Shown piece by piece: positions 55,169 through 64,000 of a DNA stretch of 64,000 bases. Each line of letters begins with the position of its first letter. Position 1 is the first letter of the stretch. The position numbers and the translations under genes were made by a program. The notes under the pieces are model-generated. The model was given only the letters and a program-made list of their open reading frames with translations. It did not search any database and was not told the origin of the DNA. Source of the DNA: CBDDKW01 sp965230425 (GTDB lineage: Bacteria > Pseudomonadota > Gammaproteobacteria > UBA1113). The stretch lies in assembly GCA_965230425.1 (NCBI GenBank), contig CBDDKW010000013.1, positions 1 to 64,000 on the forward strand. The letters run 5' to 3'.

Positions 55169-56602
55169 TTAAGCCAAAGAACATGAACGTAATGGAGTCA
55201 CTACCAGACCATCTTGAGAAAATTGGCCGACATTTTTGGAGTGAAGCTCTATATCTTTTTCTGCCTGATCTTTCTCGCCATTTGTACCACCAGCGGGACT
55301 GCCTAAGTCGACAATATTGGTTACGGAATCTACACGTTTTGGTACCAGGCCATTACATTTATTTACTAAACCTTCCTGGGCCTTTTTCGCTGGTGTAGTA
55401 CGAGCTAGATATTTACGTACACCATATTGCAATATACATGTCGCTAACACAATGGTAGCACCCGCTAATCCAAACCAAGGTGAAAATGATAAGGCAGGGA
55501 CTAAGCAAACCATGCCAAGCATAATAACGGCTGTAGATGATAATTCAAAATACAGTTTTTTCTTTTCATGTCTGACTTTTGCTTGCAAGCTAGTTTTATA
55601 TTTTTTCAATTCAGTGATACGTATTTCATATTTCTGCACATCTGCACTATTAAAACAGCGCATACGTTTGAACTCTAAGTCTGCAATTTGTTTATCAAGG
55701 CGTTTTAGTTTTTTACTATGACGACGTAGTTCCACAAAGGTTTTCATCGCCGCATTGATTAAATCAAAAGTATATAAACCCACAGTGAGATACATACCAT
55801 TGGGGCCTGTCAGGATGAAACAATTAGTTAAACCGACTAAACACCAAACAATATCATTAGCTAACTCATTCCAACGTTTGTTTATTTGCGCATCTAAGCG
55901 ATTCATCCAGCCTAAGCGGCGCTCCTCCTCTGTCATCCAAGAGCCCGGTAAAGTATGTTTCACTAGCATCAATAGATTCACTGTTAATCGTGGCAAATAG
56001 TAAATCCAAGCAATATACGAAAAAATGGGATTGGTTTTATCGATAAGATTAACAAATTGAGTAAAATGTTTAAAAGACTGTGCCGATTTAGCCAGCGGTT
56101 CTAAGGTATCCATCATCCGCTTCAAACGTAAAACAAATAATCGATGCCAATTAAAGCGTGCAAACACTGCCCTTATTTTCTGCATCAATGATTGTTTTTT
56201 GGCGATAGTATCATCATTTTTACTATCCTTTGTAGCGCTATCTAATACATGTAGTGCTTCGCGATAGACTTGTACCTCACGTAAATAATCCTCTGCGTCT
56301 ACTGGGCTATTTAATAGTTTGTCATAAAGATATTGTAGTAATAATGCTAGACGATTGGCATCAACTATGCGACGCTTGATACCCACCACGTCGATTATTT
56401 CTTCAGCCATCGCTGCTTTTAAATCGATGCAAACAGTTGCGTAAAGTACGAGTAATTCATGATGTTTACTAAGCAGATATTTTTGGTCAAGGACATTAAG
56501 ACTAGATAATTGCGATGGTTGTGCTGGTCGACTCTTATCGCTCAGCATCGAACAATCAAGCAGATCAGGCATAAATATTTTCAGAATATCAGCTTCAGCC
56601 AT
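55169..56602 (-). CDS. Membrane protein of unknown function
   Basis: The 477-aa protein has a helical cytosolic N-terminal half and about four hydrophobic segments: near IAWIYYLPRLTVNLLMLV, DIVWCLVGLTNCFILTG, and a pair in STAVIMLGMVCLVPALSF and FGLAGATIVLATCILQ. Between them is a Lys-rich coiled coil (KKLKRLDKQIADLEFKRMR). The C-terminal ~80 residues are polar. No family is recognised, but the layout resembles membrane proteins common in intracellular Legionellales. It is monocistronic with its own promoter region. Confidence 0.65.
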   Translation of the reverse strand: MAEADILKIFMPDLLDCSMLSDKSRPAQPSQLSSLNVLDQKYLLSKHHELLVLYATVCIDLKAAMAEEIIDVVGIKRRIVDANRLALLLQYLYDKLLNSPVDAEDYLREVQVYREALHVLDSATKDSKNDDTIAKKQSLMQKIRAVFARFNWHRLFVLRLKRMMDTLEPLAKSAQSFKHFTQFVNLIDKTNPIFSYIAWIYYLPRLTVNLLMLVKHTLPGSWMTEEERRLGWMNRLDAQINKRWNELANDIVWCLVGLTNCFILTGPNGMYLTVGLYTFDLINAAMKTFVELRRHSKKLKRLDKQIADLEFKRMRCFNSADVQKYEIRITELKKYKTSLQAKVRHEKKKLYFELSSTAVIMLGMVCLVPALSFSPWFGLAGATIVLATCILQYGVRKYLARTTPAKKAQEGLVNKCNGLVPKRVDSVTNIVDLGSPAGGTNGEKDQAEKDIELHSKNVGQFSQDGLVVTPLRSCSLA

Positions 56603-57026
56603 ATAGTTCCCATTCGCGTTATTTTAACTATCATTCGTATATGCATCATACACAGTATTTCTTAACACTAACTTAAAGCAAACATTCATTTAACTTACAA
56701 TCGTTAGTGACTAGTAATCAATAGGTAAAAACACCTAATTTTCTCTTTAAATGGCTGTTTTCTATATTTTTTCGATAATTTTTTTCTTAATAAAATTGAT
56801 TTATTAAGAAAGTTATCTTTGTTCTTCCACACTAACTAAAATTTTTAATAATGTAAAATTATTTGATCTGCTATTTGATAAGAAAACCTTAATCAAAAAC
56901 TTAAAAATACAAATATAATATCCTGATATAGTTAACAATCAAACATGAAAGACAAATCCGAACGGTTGTTACGGTTACGTTTCTAAGCTATTCTTATTGA
57001 GATAATATAGTTTTTTCGAGAATCAT
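56603..57026. other. Divergent AT-rich intergenic region
   Basis: No gene is seen between the membrane protein gene (minus) and msrB (plus). TTTCTTAATAAA (56783-56794) and TTTATTAAGAAA (56800-56811) form a perfect 12-base inverted repeat with a five-base gap, a candidate operator or RNA hairpin. Confidence 0.5.
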
Positions 57027-57542
57027 ATGGTCTCTATACTACGTACGTTTATTATTACAATTGGCTTATTAATAGGAATCAATGCTGTGGCATATGAAAA
57101 ACCCTCTGACAGTGTACTTAAACAAAAACTCACACCCTTACAATATTACGTTACCCAAGAAGACGGTACTGAAAAAGCATATACCAATGAATACTGGAAC
57201 AATAAAGAGCCTGGAATATATGTGGATGTGGTTTCCGGAGAGCCTTTATTTAGTTCACTTGATAAATATGATTCTAAAACCGGCTGGCCAAGTTTCACAA
57301 AACCTCTCAGTGGGGAAAATATTGTAATGAAAAAAGATAGGAAATTTTTCATTGTCCGCACTGAAGTCCGCTCAAAGCATGCCGATTCTCATTTAGGCCA
57401 TGTATTTGATGATGGACCAGCACCCACAGGACAGCGCTATTGTATTAACTCCGCAGCATTGGAATTCATACCCGTCAACCAGCTACAAGCTCGCGGCTAT
57501 GCTGAATACTTGCCTTTATTCCAGAATCTCTCAGGCAACTAA
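57027..57542 (+). CDS. msrB: Peptide-methionine (R)-S-oxide reductase, exported
   Basis: The 171-aa enzyme reduces methionine-R-sulfoxide in proteins. TGWPSFTKPLSGENI, ADSHLGHVFDDGP and the catalytic Cys in GQRYCINSAALEF are typical. The zinc-binding CxxC pairs of common MsrB are absent (YVDVVSGEPLF stands where CxxCG would be), as in PilB-type MsrB domains. The N-terminus LRTFIITIGLLIGINAVAYEK looks like a signal peptide, so it probably repairs envelope proteins. It precedes the ABC-F gene by about 60 bases. Confidence 0.92.
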   Translation: MVSILRTFIITIGLLIGINAVAYEKPSDSVLKQKLTPLQYYVTQEDGTEKAYTNEYWNNKEPGIYVDVVSGEPLFSSLDKYDSKTGWPSFTKPLSGENIVMKKDRKFFIVRTEVRSKHADSHLGHVFDDGPAPTGQRYCINSAALEFIPVNQLQARGYAEYLPLFQNLSGN

Positions 57543-57604
57543 TATTTGCATGTCTTAACACTTGACTATATAGTACCGACCAATCCCTTGTTAGGAATAA
57601 TAAC

Positions 57605-59182
57605 ATGATCACAATTAAAGACGTCAGCTTTCGACGTAGTACACACGTTATTTTTGATTCAATTAGTTTAACTATCCACAATAAACATAAAATAGGTATT
57701 GTGGGTAAAAATGGCTGCGGGAAAACCACATTGTTCAGCCTTATTCGTGGCGAGTTAAGCCCAGAAAAAGGCGATATCAGTAATATTGATACTATTCGCC
57801 ATGCGCATCTCGATCAAACAATGCCAGATAGCGATGCCACTATTTTAGACTATGTACTTGCAGGTGACAGTGAATTAGTTGATATAGAATCACAACTACA
57901 AACCGCCGAGGCAGATGAAGATTACGATGCCATGATGCACTTACATGAACGTCTTGCTGATATAGATGGCTATAGCGCAAATGCACGCGCAGCAAAGGTG
58001 CTCACAGGATTAGGGTTTCCAGATGCACAACACCACCATACTGTAAACACTTTCTCCGGTGGTTGGCGTATGCGTTTAAAATTGGCACAAGTATTATTTA
58101 GCCGTGCTCATATCTTGTTACTTGATGAGCCCACTAACCATCTCGATTTGACTGCCATTATCTGGCTGGAGAAATGGCTACAAAAATACAATGGCACTGT
58201 ATTACTGATTTCCCATGATCGTGATTTTCTTGATAATGTGGTCAATAAGATTGTGCATATTCGACATCACACACTCAAAGCCTACTCTGGTAGCTACTCT
58301 GCATTTGAAGAACAATATGCACAGGAATTAGCAAATCAACAGGCAACATATGAAAAACAACAAGTTAAAATTGCGCATATGATGAAGTATGTCAATCGAT
58401 TTCGCTCTAAAGCGTCTAAAGCTAAACAAGCACAAAGCCGCTTACGTGCTATCGAACGCATGCCAGTCATTGCCCAGGTTCAATATGATAGTACCTTTAG
58501 TTTTGAATTTTTTGAGCCTGAGCGCTGCCCTGCAATGCTATTAAGCCTAGAAAAAGCCAATATTGGCTATGGTGAAACACCTTTATTTTTTAATCTGAAT
58601 ACGCGCCTATACGCTGGTCAGCGTGTGGGATTACTGGGGGCAAATGGCGCGGGTAAATCAACCTTGATCAAGGGACTCATCGGCGAATTACCTCTATTAA
58701 CAGGTCAACGAGTATTAGCAAATAAAGTTCGCATCGGCTATTTTGCTCAAGATCAATTAAAGCAACTTGATCCCGAAGCCTCTGCAGTATTACATATGCA
58801 ACGTTTAGATAACTCAGCAACTTTGCAACAATTCCGTGATTATTTAGGCCGCTTCGGCTTCAGTAATGAATTCGCCTTACGTCCCATTGCCGGGTATTCC
58901 GGTGGTGAAAAAGCACGCTTAGTACTGGCTATGCTCATATGGCAGCGCCCTGCACTATTATTATTAGACGAACCTACAAACCACCTAGATATGGAAATGC
59001 GCAATGCATTATTAATAGCTTTACAAGAATATTCTGGTGGCTTATTAGTAGTTTCTCATGATCGCTATTTACTGCGTGCTTTGACCGATGAATTTTGGCT
59101 AGTAGATGATGGTCGAGTTAAACCGTTTGCAGGTGATCTGACAGATTATCAGAAATGGTTAACCGATAATGCTAATCAATAG
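57605..59182 (+). CDS. ABC-F family ATPase (YheS-like)
   Basis: The 525-aa protein has two ABC domains and no membrane segment. Domain 1 has GIVGKNGCGKTT, FSGGWRMRLKLAQ and LLLDEPTNHLD; domain 2 has GLLGANGAGKST, YSGGEKARLVLA and LLLDEPTNHLD. A charged linker (residues ~240-285) with RFRSKASKAKQAQSRLRAIERM contacts the ribosome in this family. ABC-F proteins relieve stalled ribosomes or give antibiotic resistance. YheS has about 640 aa, so the C-terminal coiled coil is missing here, perhaps naturally. AGGAATAATAAC precedes the ATG. Confidence 0.9.
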   Translation: MITIKDVSFRRSTHVIFDSISLTIHNKHKIGIVGKNGCGKTTLFSLIRGELSPEKGDISNIDTIRHAHLDQTMPDSDATILDYVLAGDSELVDIESQLQTAEADEDYDAMMHLHERLADIDGYSANARAAKVLTGLGFPDAQHHHTVNTFSGGWRMRLKLAQVLFSRAHILLLDEPTNHLDLTAIIWLEKWLQKYNGTVLLISHDRDFLDNVVNKIVHIRHHTLKAYSGSYSAFEEQYAQELANQQATYEKQQVKIAHMMKYVNRFRSKASKAKQAQSRLRAIERMPVIAQVQYDSTFSFEFFEPERCPAMLLSLEKANIGYGETPLFFNLNTRLYAGQRVGLLGANGAGKSTLIKGLIGELPLLTGQRVLANKVRIGYFAQDQLKQLDPEASAVLHMQRLDNSATLQQFRDYLGRFGFSNEFALRPIAGYSGGEKARLVLAMLIWQRPALLLLDEPTNHLDMEMRNALLIALQEYSGGLLVVSHDRYLLRALTDEFWLVDDGRVKPFAGDLTDYQKWLTDNANQ

Positions 59183-59199
59183 TTGAAGTACTATTATGA

Positions 59200-60504
59200 T
59201 TAACGCTCAGAGGTGACAACATTCGCCTCGTCACCCACATCTGCAGTTATCACCACATGCTGACAGCCCGTTTCTTGTAGCATAAAGACACTGACAAGCA
59301 AACCAATAACCGTGGCAATCGGTAATAAAACCAAAGAGATCTGATAATCATGCACATCATAGACTGGTAAGCCATTGACAAGCTGCCCGCCCCAGTTAGC
59401 TTGTAGCATGTAACCAATCACTTGTTGCGCAATAGCACCACTGCCCACCGCAGCCATATTGATTAAGCCTGATGCAGTACCAAAGGTCTGTCTTGGTAAA
59501 CAATCTTTGGCAATGGCAAATGTTAAGGATTGCAATGCCGCCATTAACCCTAAGAGGAACAATGCAATAGCAACACACCACATAGGTAAGGCAGGCGCTT
59601 CAAGCACCACTAAGGCAGCAATAACTCCAGCTCCAAAACCAATATAACAAGGGATCTTACGCGACTGAATTTTATCAGATAACCAACCCAGTACAGGGCT
59701 GCCGATCCCAATACCCAACCAGAATAAAGAACATAGCTCCGCAGCGATGATATTACTACATTGATATACCTGCATTAAATAAGGCACACCCCACAAGGCA
59801 CCAATAGTCGCAACAGGGATCCAACAACAAAAACCACACACAGCTATCCACAATACCTGTTTATCTGTGAATACCATTTGCAAACGTTGTGTGATTGTAA
59901 GCTTTGGCTGTATTTTGGGATAGTGATTTGCTTTGCCATCACGGATCACCCACCAATACAGTACTGATAAAAATAGCGTGAAAACACCAATAGCAAACAG
60001 TGTACTACGCCAACCATAATGATTAACAGCAAAGGCCAAAGGCGCCTCACCAATGAGAGAACCCACGCAACCACCAAATTGCACTAACCCTGCAATCAAA
60101 GCAAAATATTGATGTGAGAACCAACGCGATGCTAGAAATAAAGCACTTAGAAATGCAAAGGCTGAACCAAAGCCAATAATAAAACGTGCAAAACACGCCA
60201 TACTAAAACTAGCCGTGGTGGCAAACAGCATAACACCCAATGCACTGATGAATACAGCAAAGGTTAATATCTTCCTCGCACCAAACCTATCTAACAACAT
60301 CCCTGCGGGAATTTGCATTCCCGCATAGGAATAGAAAAAGAAAGCACCTAATGCACCTAAACCACTAGCACCTATGCGAAATTCAGCCATCAATTGGTCG
60401 GTAAATACGGCTGGAGCGACCTGAATAAAATAATCATAGATGTAGAAAAAAGCAGCTAGTGAACAAATAATTAATGGTAATACCTGGCGTTTGTTATTGG
60501 TCAT
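59200..60504 (-). CDS. MFS transporter
   Basis: The 434-aa protein has twelve membrane helices. MLLDRFGARKIL is motif A and RFIIGFGSAFAFLSALFLASRWF is a typical helix 4-5 stretch. The N-terminal YDYFIQVAPAVFTDQLM resembles the MFS group found in Legionella and Coxiella that carries nutrients. The C-terminus is Val/Thr-rich and cytosolic. It converges on the ABC-F gene. The substrate is unknown; uptake of a host metabolite is a guess. Confidence 0.85.
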   Translation of the reverse strand: MTNNKRQVLPLIICSLAAFFYIYDYFIQVAPAVFTDQLMAEFRIGASGLGALGAFFFYSYAGMQIPAGMLLDRFGARKILTFAVFISALGVMLFATTASFSMACFARFIIGFGSAFAFLSALFLASRWFSHQYFALIAGLVQFGGCVGSLIGEAPLAFAVNHYGWRSTLFAIGVFTLFLSVLYWWVIRDGKANHYPKIQPKLTITQRLQMVFTDKQVLWIAVCGFCCWIPVATIGALWGVPYLMQVYQCSNIIAAELCSLFWLGIGIGSPVLGWLSDKIQSRKIPCYIGFGAGVIAALVVLEAPALPMWCVAIALFLLGLMAALQSLTFAIAKDCLPRQTFGTASGLINMAAVGSGAIAQQVIGYMLQANWGGQLVNGLPVYDVHDYQISLVLLPIATVIGLLVSVFMLQETGCQHVVITADVGDEANVVTSER

Positions 60505-60914
60505 TATTCTTTACCATCGCAAAACTATGTATTCAACCAATTTATTGGTTGTTTACTATCACTTTTTATATATGAGTGTTAGTAATGATAGTTTGAGCAA
60601 TATATCCCTTCTTTATTTAATACGGCCTTTGCGTATTGTGTCATCCATTATAATAAACTTTAAACAAAAATTCCCGAGGCAAGCCTCGGAGTATTTTATT
60701 TTCGCCTGCGCGAACCAAGTTCGCGTTACGGCGACTTAAGGGGAGTCTACGCTGACTCCCCCTAAGAATCCCCAAGCGTAAAATCCCCACAGCAAACTGC
60801 GGGGAATCAAGTTAAGTTTTATGTAACATCATTATTCAATCTTTGTGTTGGACTAAGTAAGATTGTGTAAAATAATTATGCTCAGTTAAAGTGCGCTTAG
60901 TTTAGCTCGTCTTT
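60505..60914. other. Intergenic region holding repeat copy 4
   Basis: No gene is seen between the MFS and RRM genes, both on the minus strand. The hairpin repeat fills 60668-60816; the remainder carries the MFS promoter. Confidence 0.5.
60668..60816 (-). repeat. Dispersed hairpin repeat, copy 4 (short spacer)
   Basis: The same element as at 26181 but lacking about 14 bases between the first hairpin and CGCCTGCGCGAACC. Changes are TCCCGAGG..CCTCGGAG and CCCCACAG..CTGCGGGG in the outer stems; the inner CTTAAGGGGAGTC..GACTCCCCCTAAG stem is nearly perfect. It lies downstream of the minus-strand RRM gene. Confidence 0.87.
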
Positions 60915-61193
60915 TTAATATCTTTCTTTATTACCACGGCGGCGATCTTCACGTTCTCGTGCGAAGTTAGCCTTCAACTCTCTGCCTTGAAAGTCTTGAC
61001 CATTTACCGCTAAGGCTGCTTCCGCATGCGCCGCATCAGCAAAAGTTACAAAACCATAACCACGCGAGCGACCCGTATCACGGTCAACAATGACTTTGAC
61101 ATCAGCCACATGACCAAATTTAGCAAAAAACTCTGTTAGCTCTTCCTCGGACGCTTGAAATGGCAAGTTTCCAACATAAAGCTTGTTACCCAT
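60915..61193 (-). CDS. RNA-recognition-motif protein (cold-shock RRM type)
   Basis: The 92-aa protein is one RRM with an Arg-rich tail. KLYVGNLPF is RNP2 and RGYGFVTF is RNP1, each with the aromatic residues needed to stack on RNA. AGAGGAATATGTT precedes the ATG. Such small bacterial RRM proteins resemble the cyanobacterial Rbp family and are often cold-induced or abundant. The tail EREDRRRGNKERY should add RNA affinity. The hairpin repeat follows its stop by about 100 bases. Confidence 0.93.
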   Translation of the reverse strand: MGNKLYVGNLPFQASEEELTEFFAKFGHVADVKVIVDRDTGRSRGYGFVTFADAAHAEAALAVNGQDFQGRELKANFAREREDRRRGNKERY

Positions 61194-61725
61194 AACATAT
61201 TCCTCTTAAAACTAGACACATTCGAATTGCCATAAATCTGACCAGCTTCATCACCCTACTGGCAAGTAAGAAAACGATGTATACTGTCACTATACCTTGA
61301 GGATCAAAACTATAGCGGATTTATGGTACACCCAAACGGTTAATAAAAACAGTATATTAATAAAGAAAAGTACGACTGGATTGTAGAGAAAATTGTCATA
61401 TTCCATATAACCCTATCCTTGTTATTTCCAATGCAGTAGGCACTCCCCATAGAACGTAGTATTAGTCAAATCAGTGGCAATCCGGCAGCTAGACAGCCAC
61501 GACGCGGCATGACAACAGCTTTTTGTTAGTATAAACAAGATAATGAATAACAGATTTATTCATTATCAACAAAAAAACTATCATTTTGAGCAAAGCGAGA
61601 AACCCCCTATGGCTTAGTGCCCTTAAACCAAGCAAGAATCTCTCGCTGCACTCTACAATGCCTCACCCAATATAGTATCTGCTATCTATGAAACATCTGT
61701 CACACTGCTGGCTACTCCCTACAGG
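61194..61725. other. Intergenic region, no gene seen
   Basis: These 532 bases separate the RRM gene start from the end of the large ankyrin gene, both on the minus strand. They must include the RRM promoter. No repeat or RNA gene is recognised. Confidence 0.45.
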
Positions 61726-63999
61726 TTAAGGGCTTGGAGGACGACCAGCATTCACAGAACCGCTAGCTCTAACTTCCCTCTCTGGTGATTCAGGGGGAGA
61801 TGGCAATGCTAATGCGCGTGCAGTGCGGCTATTACGGCGATTGCTAGAGGCATTACCGCTACCAGACTGCTCCGTAGGCTTACGGCGGCGGCGTCCTCGC
61901 ATAGGTGTCATGTCAACTGGCCCAGGACTGTACTCAACATTTGATAAAGGTGAATCTGCTGATAATTTTGCAGAACCACACTTTAACTGTTGGCGTCTCC
62001 CTGATGATTTGCCAGTACTCGGAGTACCTGAGCTTGGCGTCCGTCTCGCACTACGCTGAGAGTTGGGGGTAGCAGCTGCCATACTCTTTCTGCGGCTTGG
62101 AGTTGCTTGATTACTCTTGCTAATTAAGCCTTGGAGTAATTTCAAAATTTCCGCTTGCATATGTGGTAGCACTGTTGCTGTTGCCACCTTTTCCATTTCA
62201 GCATTTTCCGCAGCCTGTGTATCTTGATAATACAGTGGCATAATTTGTTTCTTTATCTTGCTTTGACAAAGTACCAAATTTCCATCTTTAAAACCATATT
62301 GATAAGTTGTACGCGACCCTTGGCCAGTATACTGTGCAGCCATTTTTTCCACAGTGAAAGCAATAGACACCATCACTTGTGCATCATCTAACGCTTTTTG
62401 CTCATTTGTAGGAACCAAATCAACATCCAGCGAAATATTGCAGATCGGTGGTACCTTAGACGGTGTAGCAGTGGCTTGCTGCTTATGAAGCTGCTCGCTA
62501 ATAGCTGATAATTGACGACCATATGTCCTCATTTCTTCTTTGATTACCTCTTGCTCTTCAGCCTTATTGTTATCATGTTGCTGCTTTATTGCAACTTGGC
62601 TTTCAACATTAGTTTCATCATTATAATCCTTTCGCGTGTTGACTGGTTGAATGCTCTTAGTAAATGCATCATCACTCAAGAATCGACGCAGTAAAATACT
62701 ATTACTTTGTAATTCACTTGTTTTTTGCAACCAAGTATCTCGAATTTTGAGAACCTTTCGCATTTCTGCTAGCAATGTATCAATCAAAATCGCATAAGGT
62801 ACATAGTCAGTTGCAGAAGATTCCTCCTCTGCATCTAATTTTCGCTTGAGATCAGCTAAAAAATACTCCAACAATAAGCTATGTTCTTTATAATTATGGG
62901 TTGATACGAATTGGAATTCGTTACTCTGCTGATGATCACCTGCAGAAAAATGTGCAGTCATATCAATGGCACTGAGGAATTCAGCCACATTCACAGGCAA
63001 ATGCTGTGCAAATAAATCGGCTTTTGACTTTAGTTTCAATGCTTGTCGGTAAGAACGCTCACGACCTTTCCACTTTTTGATAAGTGCATTTTTTTCCTGC
63101 AGGGCTTCACCATTATCACTCGCTGGAATTTTTATGGCTTTTGCTTTATGTAAACTGCCCTGTGCAAATTCAAGTAAGCCTTCTAACACCTTGGTTCTAG
63201 TTTCGCTATCTTTTTTAGCTACACGCGCTAACATAGCCGAAGCACTTTTATAATCACCTATTGCGAGATTAAGCTTGAACCAATTTATGATGGTCATTTT
63301 TTCAGCTTTACCAGCTACCTTCTGTAAAAAAGTCCTTATAATCACGTGCTCAAAGTATGCAGCAAAATCCTCGGCTAATTGCCCTTTTTTATTTTTCAAA
63401 CCAACCACGGGCACTTTTGGTAAACCATCCACTAAAATTTCATCAGACTGATGAAGAATTTGTTCAATCGCCTTGGCTTCCTCAGCTACGTTATCGTACT
63501 CTCGCTGTCTTGAAGCTCTTTCTTCAGGCTTGGCGTTTTGTAGTGCAACAAGTTTTTTATTGGCCTCTTCTACTACGGCATTTGCCTTGTTACGCGCATA
63601 GGTTTTCACTAATAAGACCACCATGGGTAAATTACCGCGCATGGCGGCAATGTGCAGTGGATAATTGCCTAAGTGTGGATCTGGATGATTAATATTAGTT
63701 TTATCTTTGACCCAGTCTTGCACTGCTTGAGGATACGGTAGTAAATCTTCCTGTGCCTGTAATGCTAGGGCAAATATATAATCACGCTTAGCTGTTTTGT
63801 GCAGAGCAACTGCATGGGTATAGGTCAAGCCAGTACCTGCAGCAAGATACTGTGAACTATCGTCCGGAATAGTCGGAATGCAATCTAACACTTTTTGCGT
63901 CAGTTTTACTTCAAGCGTTGGTTTCTCAGCTAACCGCGCAACCCGTTGGGCTAAATCATAATGCCGATAACGTATAAAATAAGCGACAAGCATCTCCAA
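61726..63999 (-). CDS. Large ankyrin-repeat protein, C-terminal part (runs off right edge)
   Basis: At least 757 codons are open to the right edge, so the true start is outside. An ankyrin unit is visible near residues 105-130 of the visible part (HPDPHLGNYPLHIAAMRGNLPMVVLLVK). Long Lys/Glu/Ala-rich helices follow, likely coiled coils. The last ~130 residues are Ser/Arg/Pro-rich with basic clusters (RGRRRRKP, SSGRRQQLK) and SP/TP pairs, resembling a disordered tail with nuclear-localisation-like patches. There is no signal peptide in view. A host-directed effector is the best guess; a structural protein is the alternative. Confidence 0.78.
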   Translation of the reverse strand: MEMLVAYFIRYRHYDLAQRVARLAEKPTLEVKLTQKVLDCIPTIPDDSSQYLAAGTGLTYTHAVALHKTAKRDYIFALALQAQEDLLPYPQAVQDWVKDKTNINHPDPHLGNYPLHIAAMRGNLPMVVLLVKTYARNKANAVVEEANKKLVALQNAKPEERASRQREYDNVAEEAKAIEQILHQSDEILVDGLPKVPVVGLKNKKGQLAEDFAAYFEHVIIRTFLQKVAGKAEKMTIINWFKLNLAIGDYKSASAMLARVAKKDSETRTKVLEGLLEFAQGSLHKAKAIKIPASDNGEALQEKNALIKKWKGRERSYRQALKLKSKADLFAQHLPVNVAEFLSAIDMTAHFSAGDHQQSNEFQFVSTHNYKEHSLLLEYFLADLKRKLDAEEESSATDYVPYAILIDTLLAEMRKVLKIRDTWLQKTSELQSNSILLRRFLSDDAFTKSIQPVNTRKDYNDETNVESQVAIKQQHDNNKAEEQEVIKEEMRTYGRQLSAISEQLHKQQATATPSKVPPICNISLDVDLVPTNEQKALDDAQVMVSIAFTVEKMAAQYTGQGSRTTYQYGFKDGNLVLCQSKIKKQIMPLYYQDTQAAENAEMEKVATATVLPHMQAEILKLLQGLISKSNQATPSRRKSMAAATPNSQRSARRTPSSGTPSTGKSSGRRQQLKCGSAKLSADSPLSNVEYSPGPVDMTPMRGRRRRKPTEQSGSGNASSNRRNSRTARALALPSPPESPEREVRASGSVNAGRPPSP

Positions 64000-64000
64000 T

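Noticed and set aside
1..64000. CRISPR array, tRNA or rRNA genes
   Set aside because: I saw no regularly spaced direct repeats and no cloverleaf or rRNA-like sequence. The dispersed repeats are too far apart and structured differently.

Overview
The window is AT-rich, gene-dense bacterial DNA. The gene content (riboflavin synthase, Tex, DNA-3-methyladenine glycosylase I, type I asparaginase, Bcr/CflA-type MFS, ABC-F) fits a gammaproteobacterium. An F-box/ankyrin protein, a large ankyrin protein with a basic tail, a standalone ankyrin fragment and many decaying genes suggest a host-associated, Legionellales-like lineage (Legionella/Coxiella/Berkiella type). This placement is inferred from gene content only. 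I found no rRNA, tRNA, CRISPR array or intact transposase.

Left region (1-14.8 kb): small-molecule metabolism. On the minus strand lie a lysine-type N-hydroxylating monooxygenase, a single-domain cupin and a DadA-like FAD oxidase cut by the left edge. This trio resembles the hydrazinoacetate cassettes of some actinomycetes. To its right are an HSL-type esterase and a broken alpha/beta hydrolase, then a second minus-strand operon (2OG-Fe(II) oxygenase, thioesterase, SDR, alpha/beta hydrolase, homocysteine methyltransferase-like enzyme, Asp/Glu racemase). Diverging from it are a nucleotidyltransferase and a pyrroline-5-carboxylate-reductase-like enzyme. A VanX-type dipeptidase, a Cys-less isochorismatase-fold protein, cupins and two ruined SDR genes follow, with two perfect palindromes between the dipeptidase and the hydrolase.

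Accessory region (15-24.3 kb): two HEPN-like proteins, a DJ-1/PfpI protein, a PAS-LuxR regulator and an ankyrin fragment. They lie between or beside a full-length Nudix protein gene and a deleted, inverted copy of it. A KfrA-like coiled-coil protein with a 51-aa overlapping upstream ORF and a canonical BLUF photosensor follow.

Housekeeping and transport region (24.9-50.7 kb): HI0933-type flavoprotein, hydrolases, DUF523 and YbaK-type proteins, MATE and MFS transporters, an L,D-transpeptidase-like secreted protein, riboflavin synthase, class 3 lipase, class II amidotransferase, asparaginase, a tautomerase/hydrolase operon, GIY-YIG, a SemiSWEET-like protein and a split hybrid histidine kinase. 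Two distant copies of an unrecognised ~445-aa family occur at 35.5 and 47.7 kb.

Right region (50.7-64 kb): tag, a multiply frameshifted tex, the F-box/ankyrin protein, a membrane protein, a secreted MsrB, ABC-F, MFS, an RRM protein and the 3' part of a large ankyrin protein.

A ~145-165 bp hairpin-rich repeat occurs four times in nearly full form and at least twice in part. Every copy has the same orientation and sits just downstream of a minus-strand gene, with a Rho-independent-terminator-like hairpin at its far end. Several genes carry single-base frameshifts, mostly in short homopolymers, which could be genuine decay or assembly error.
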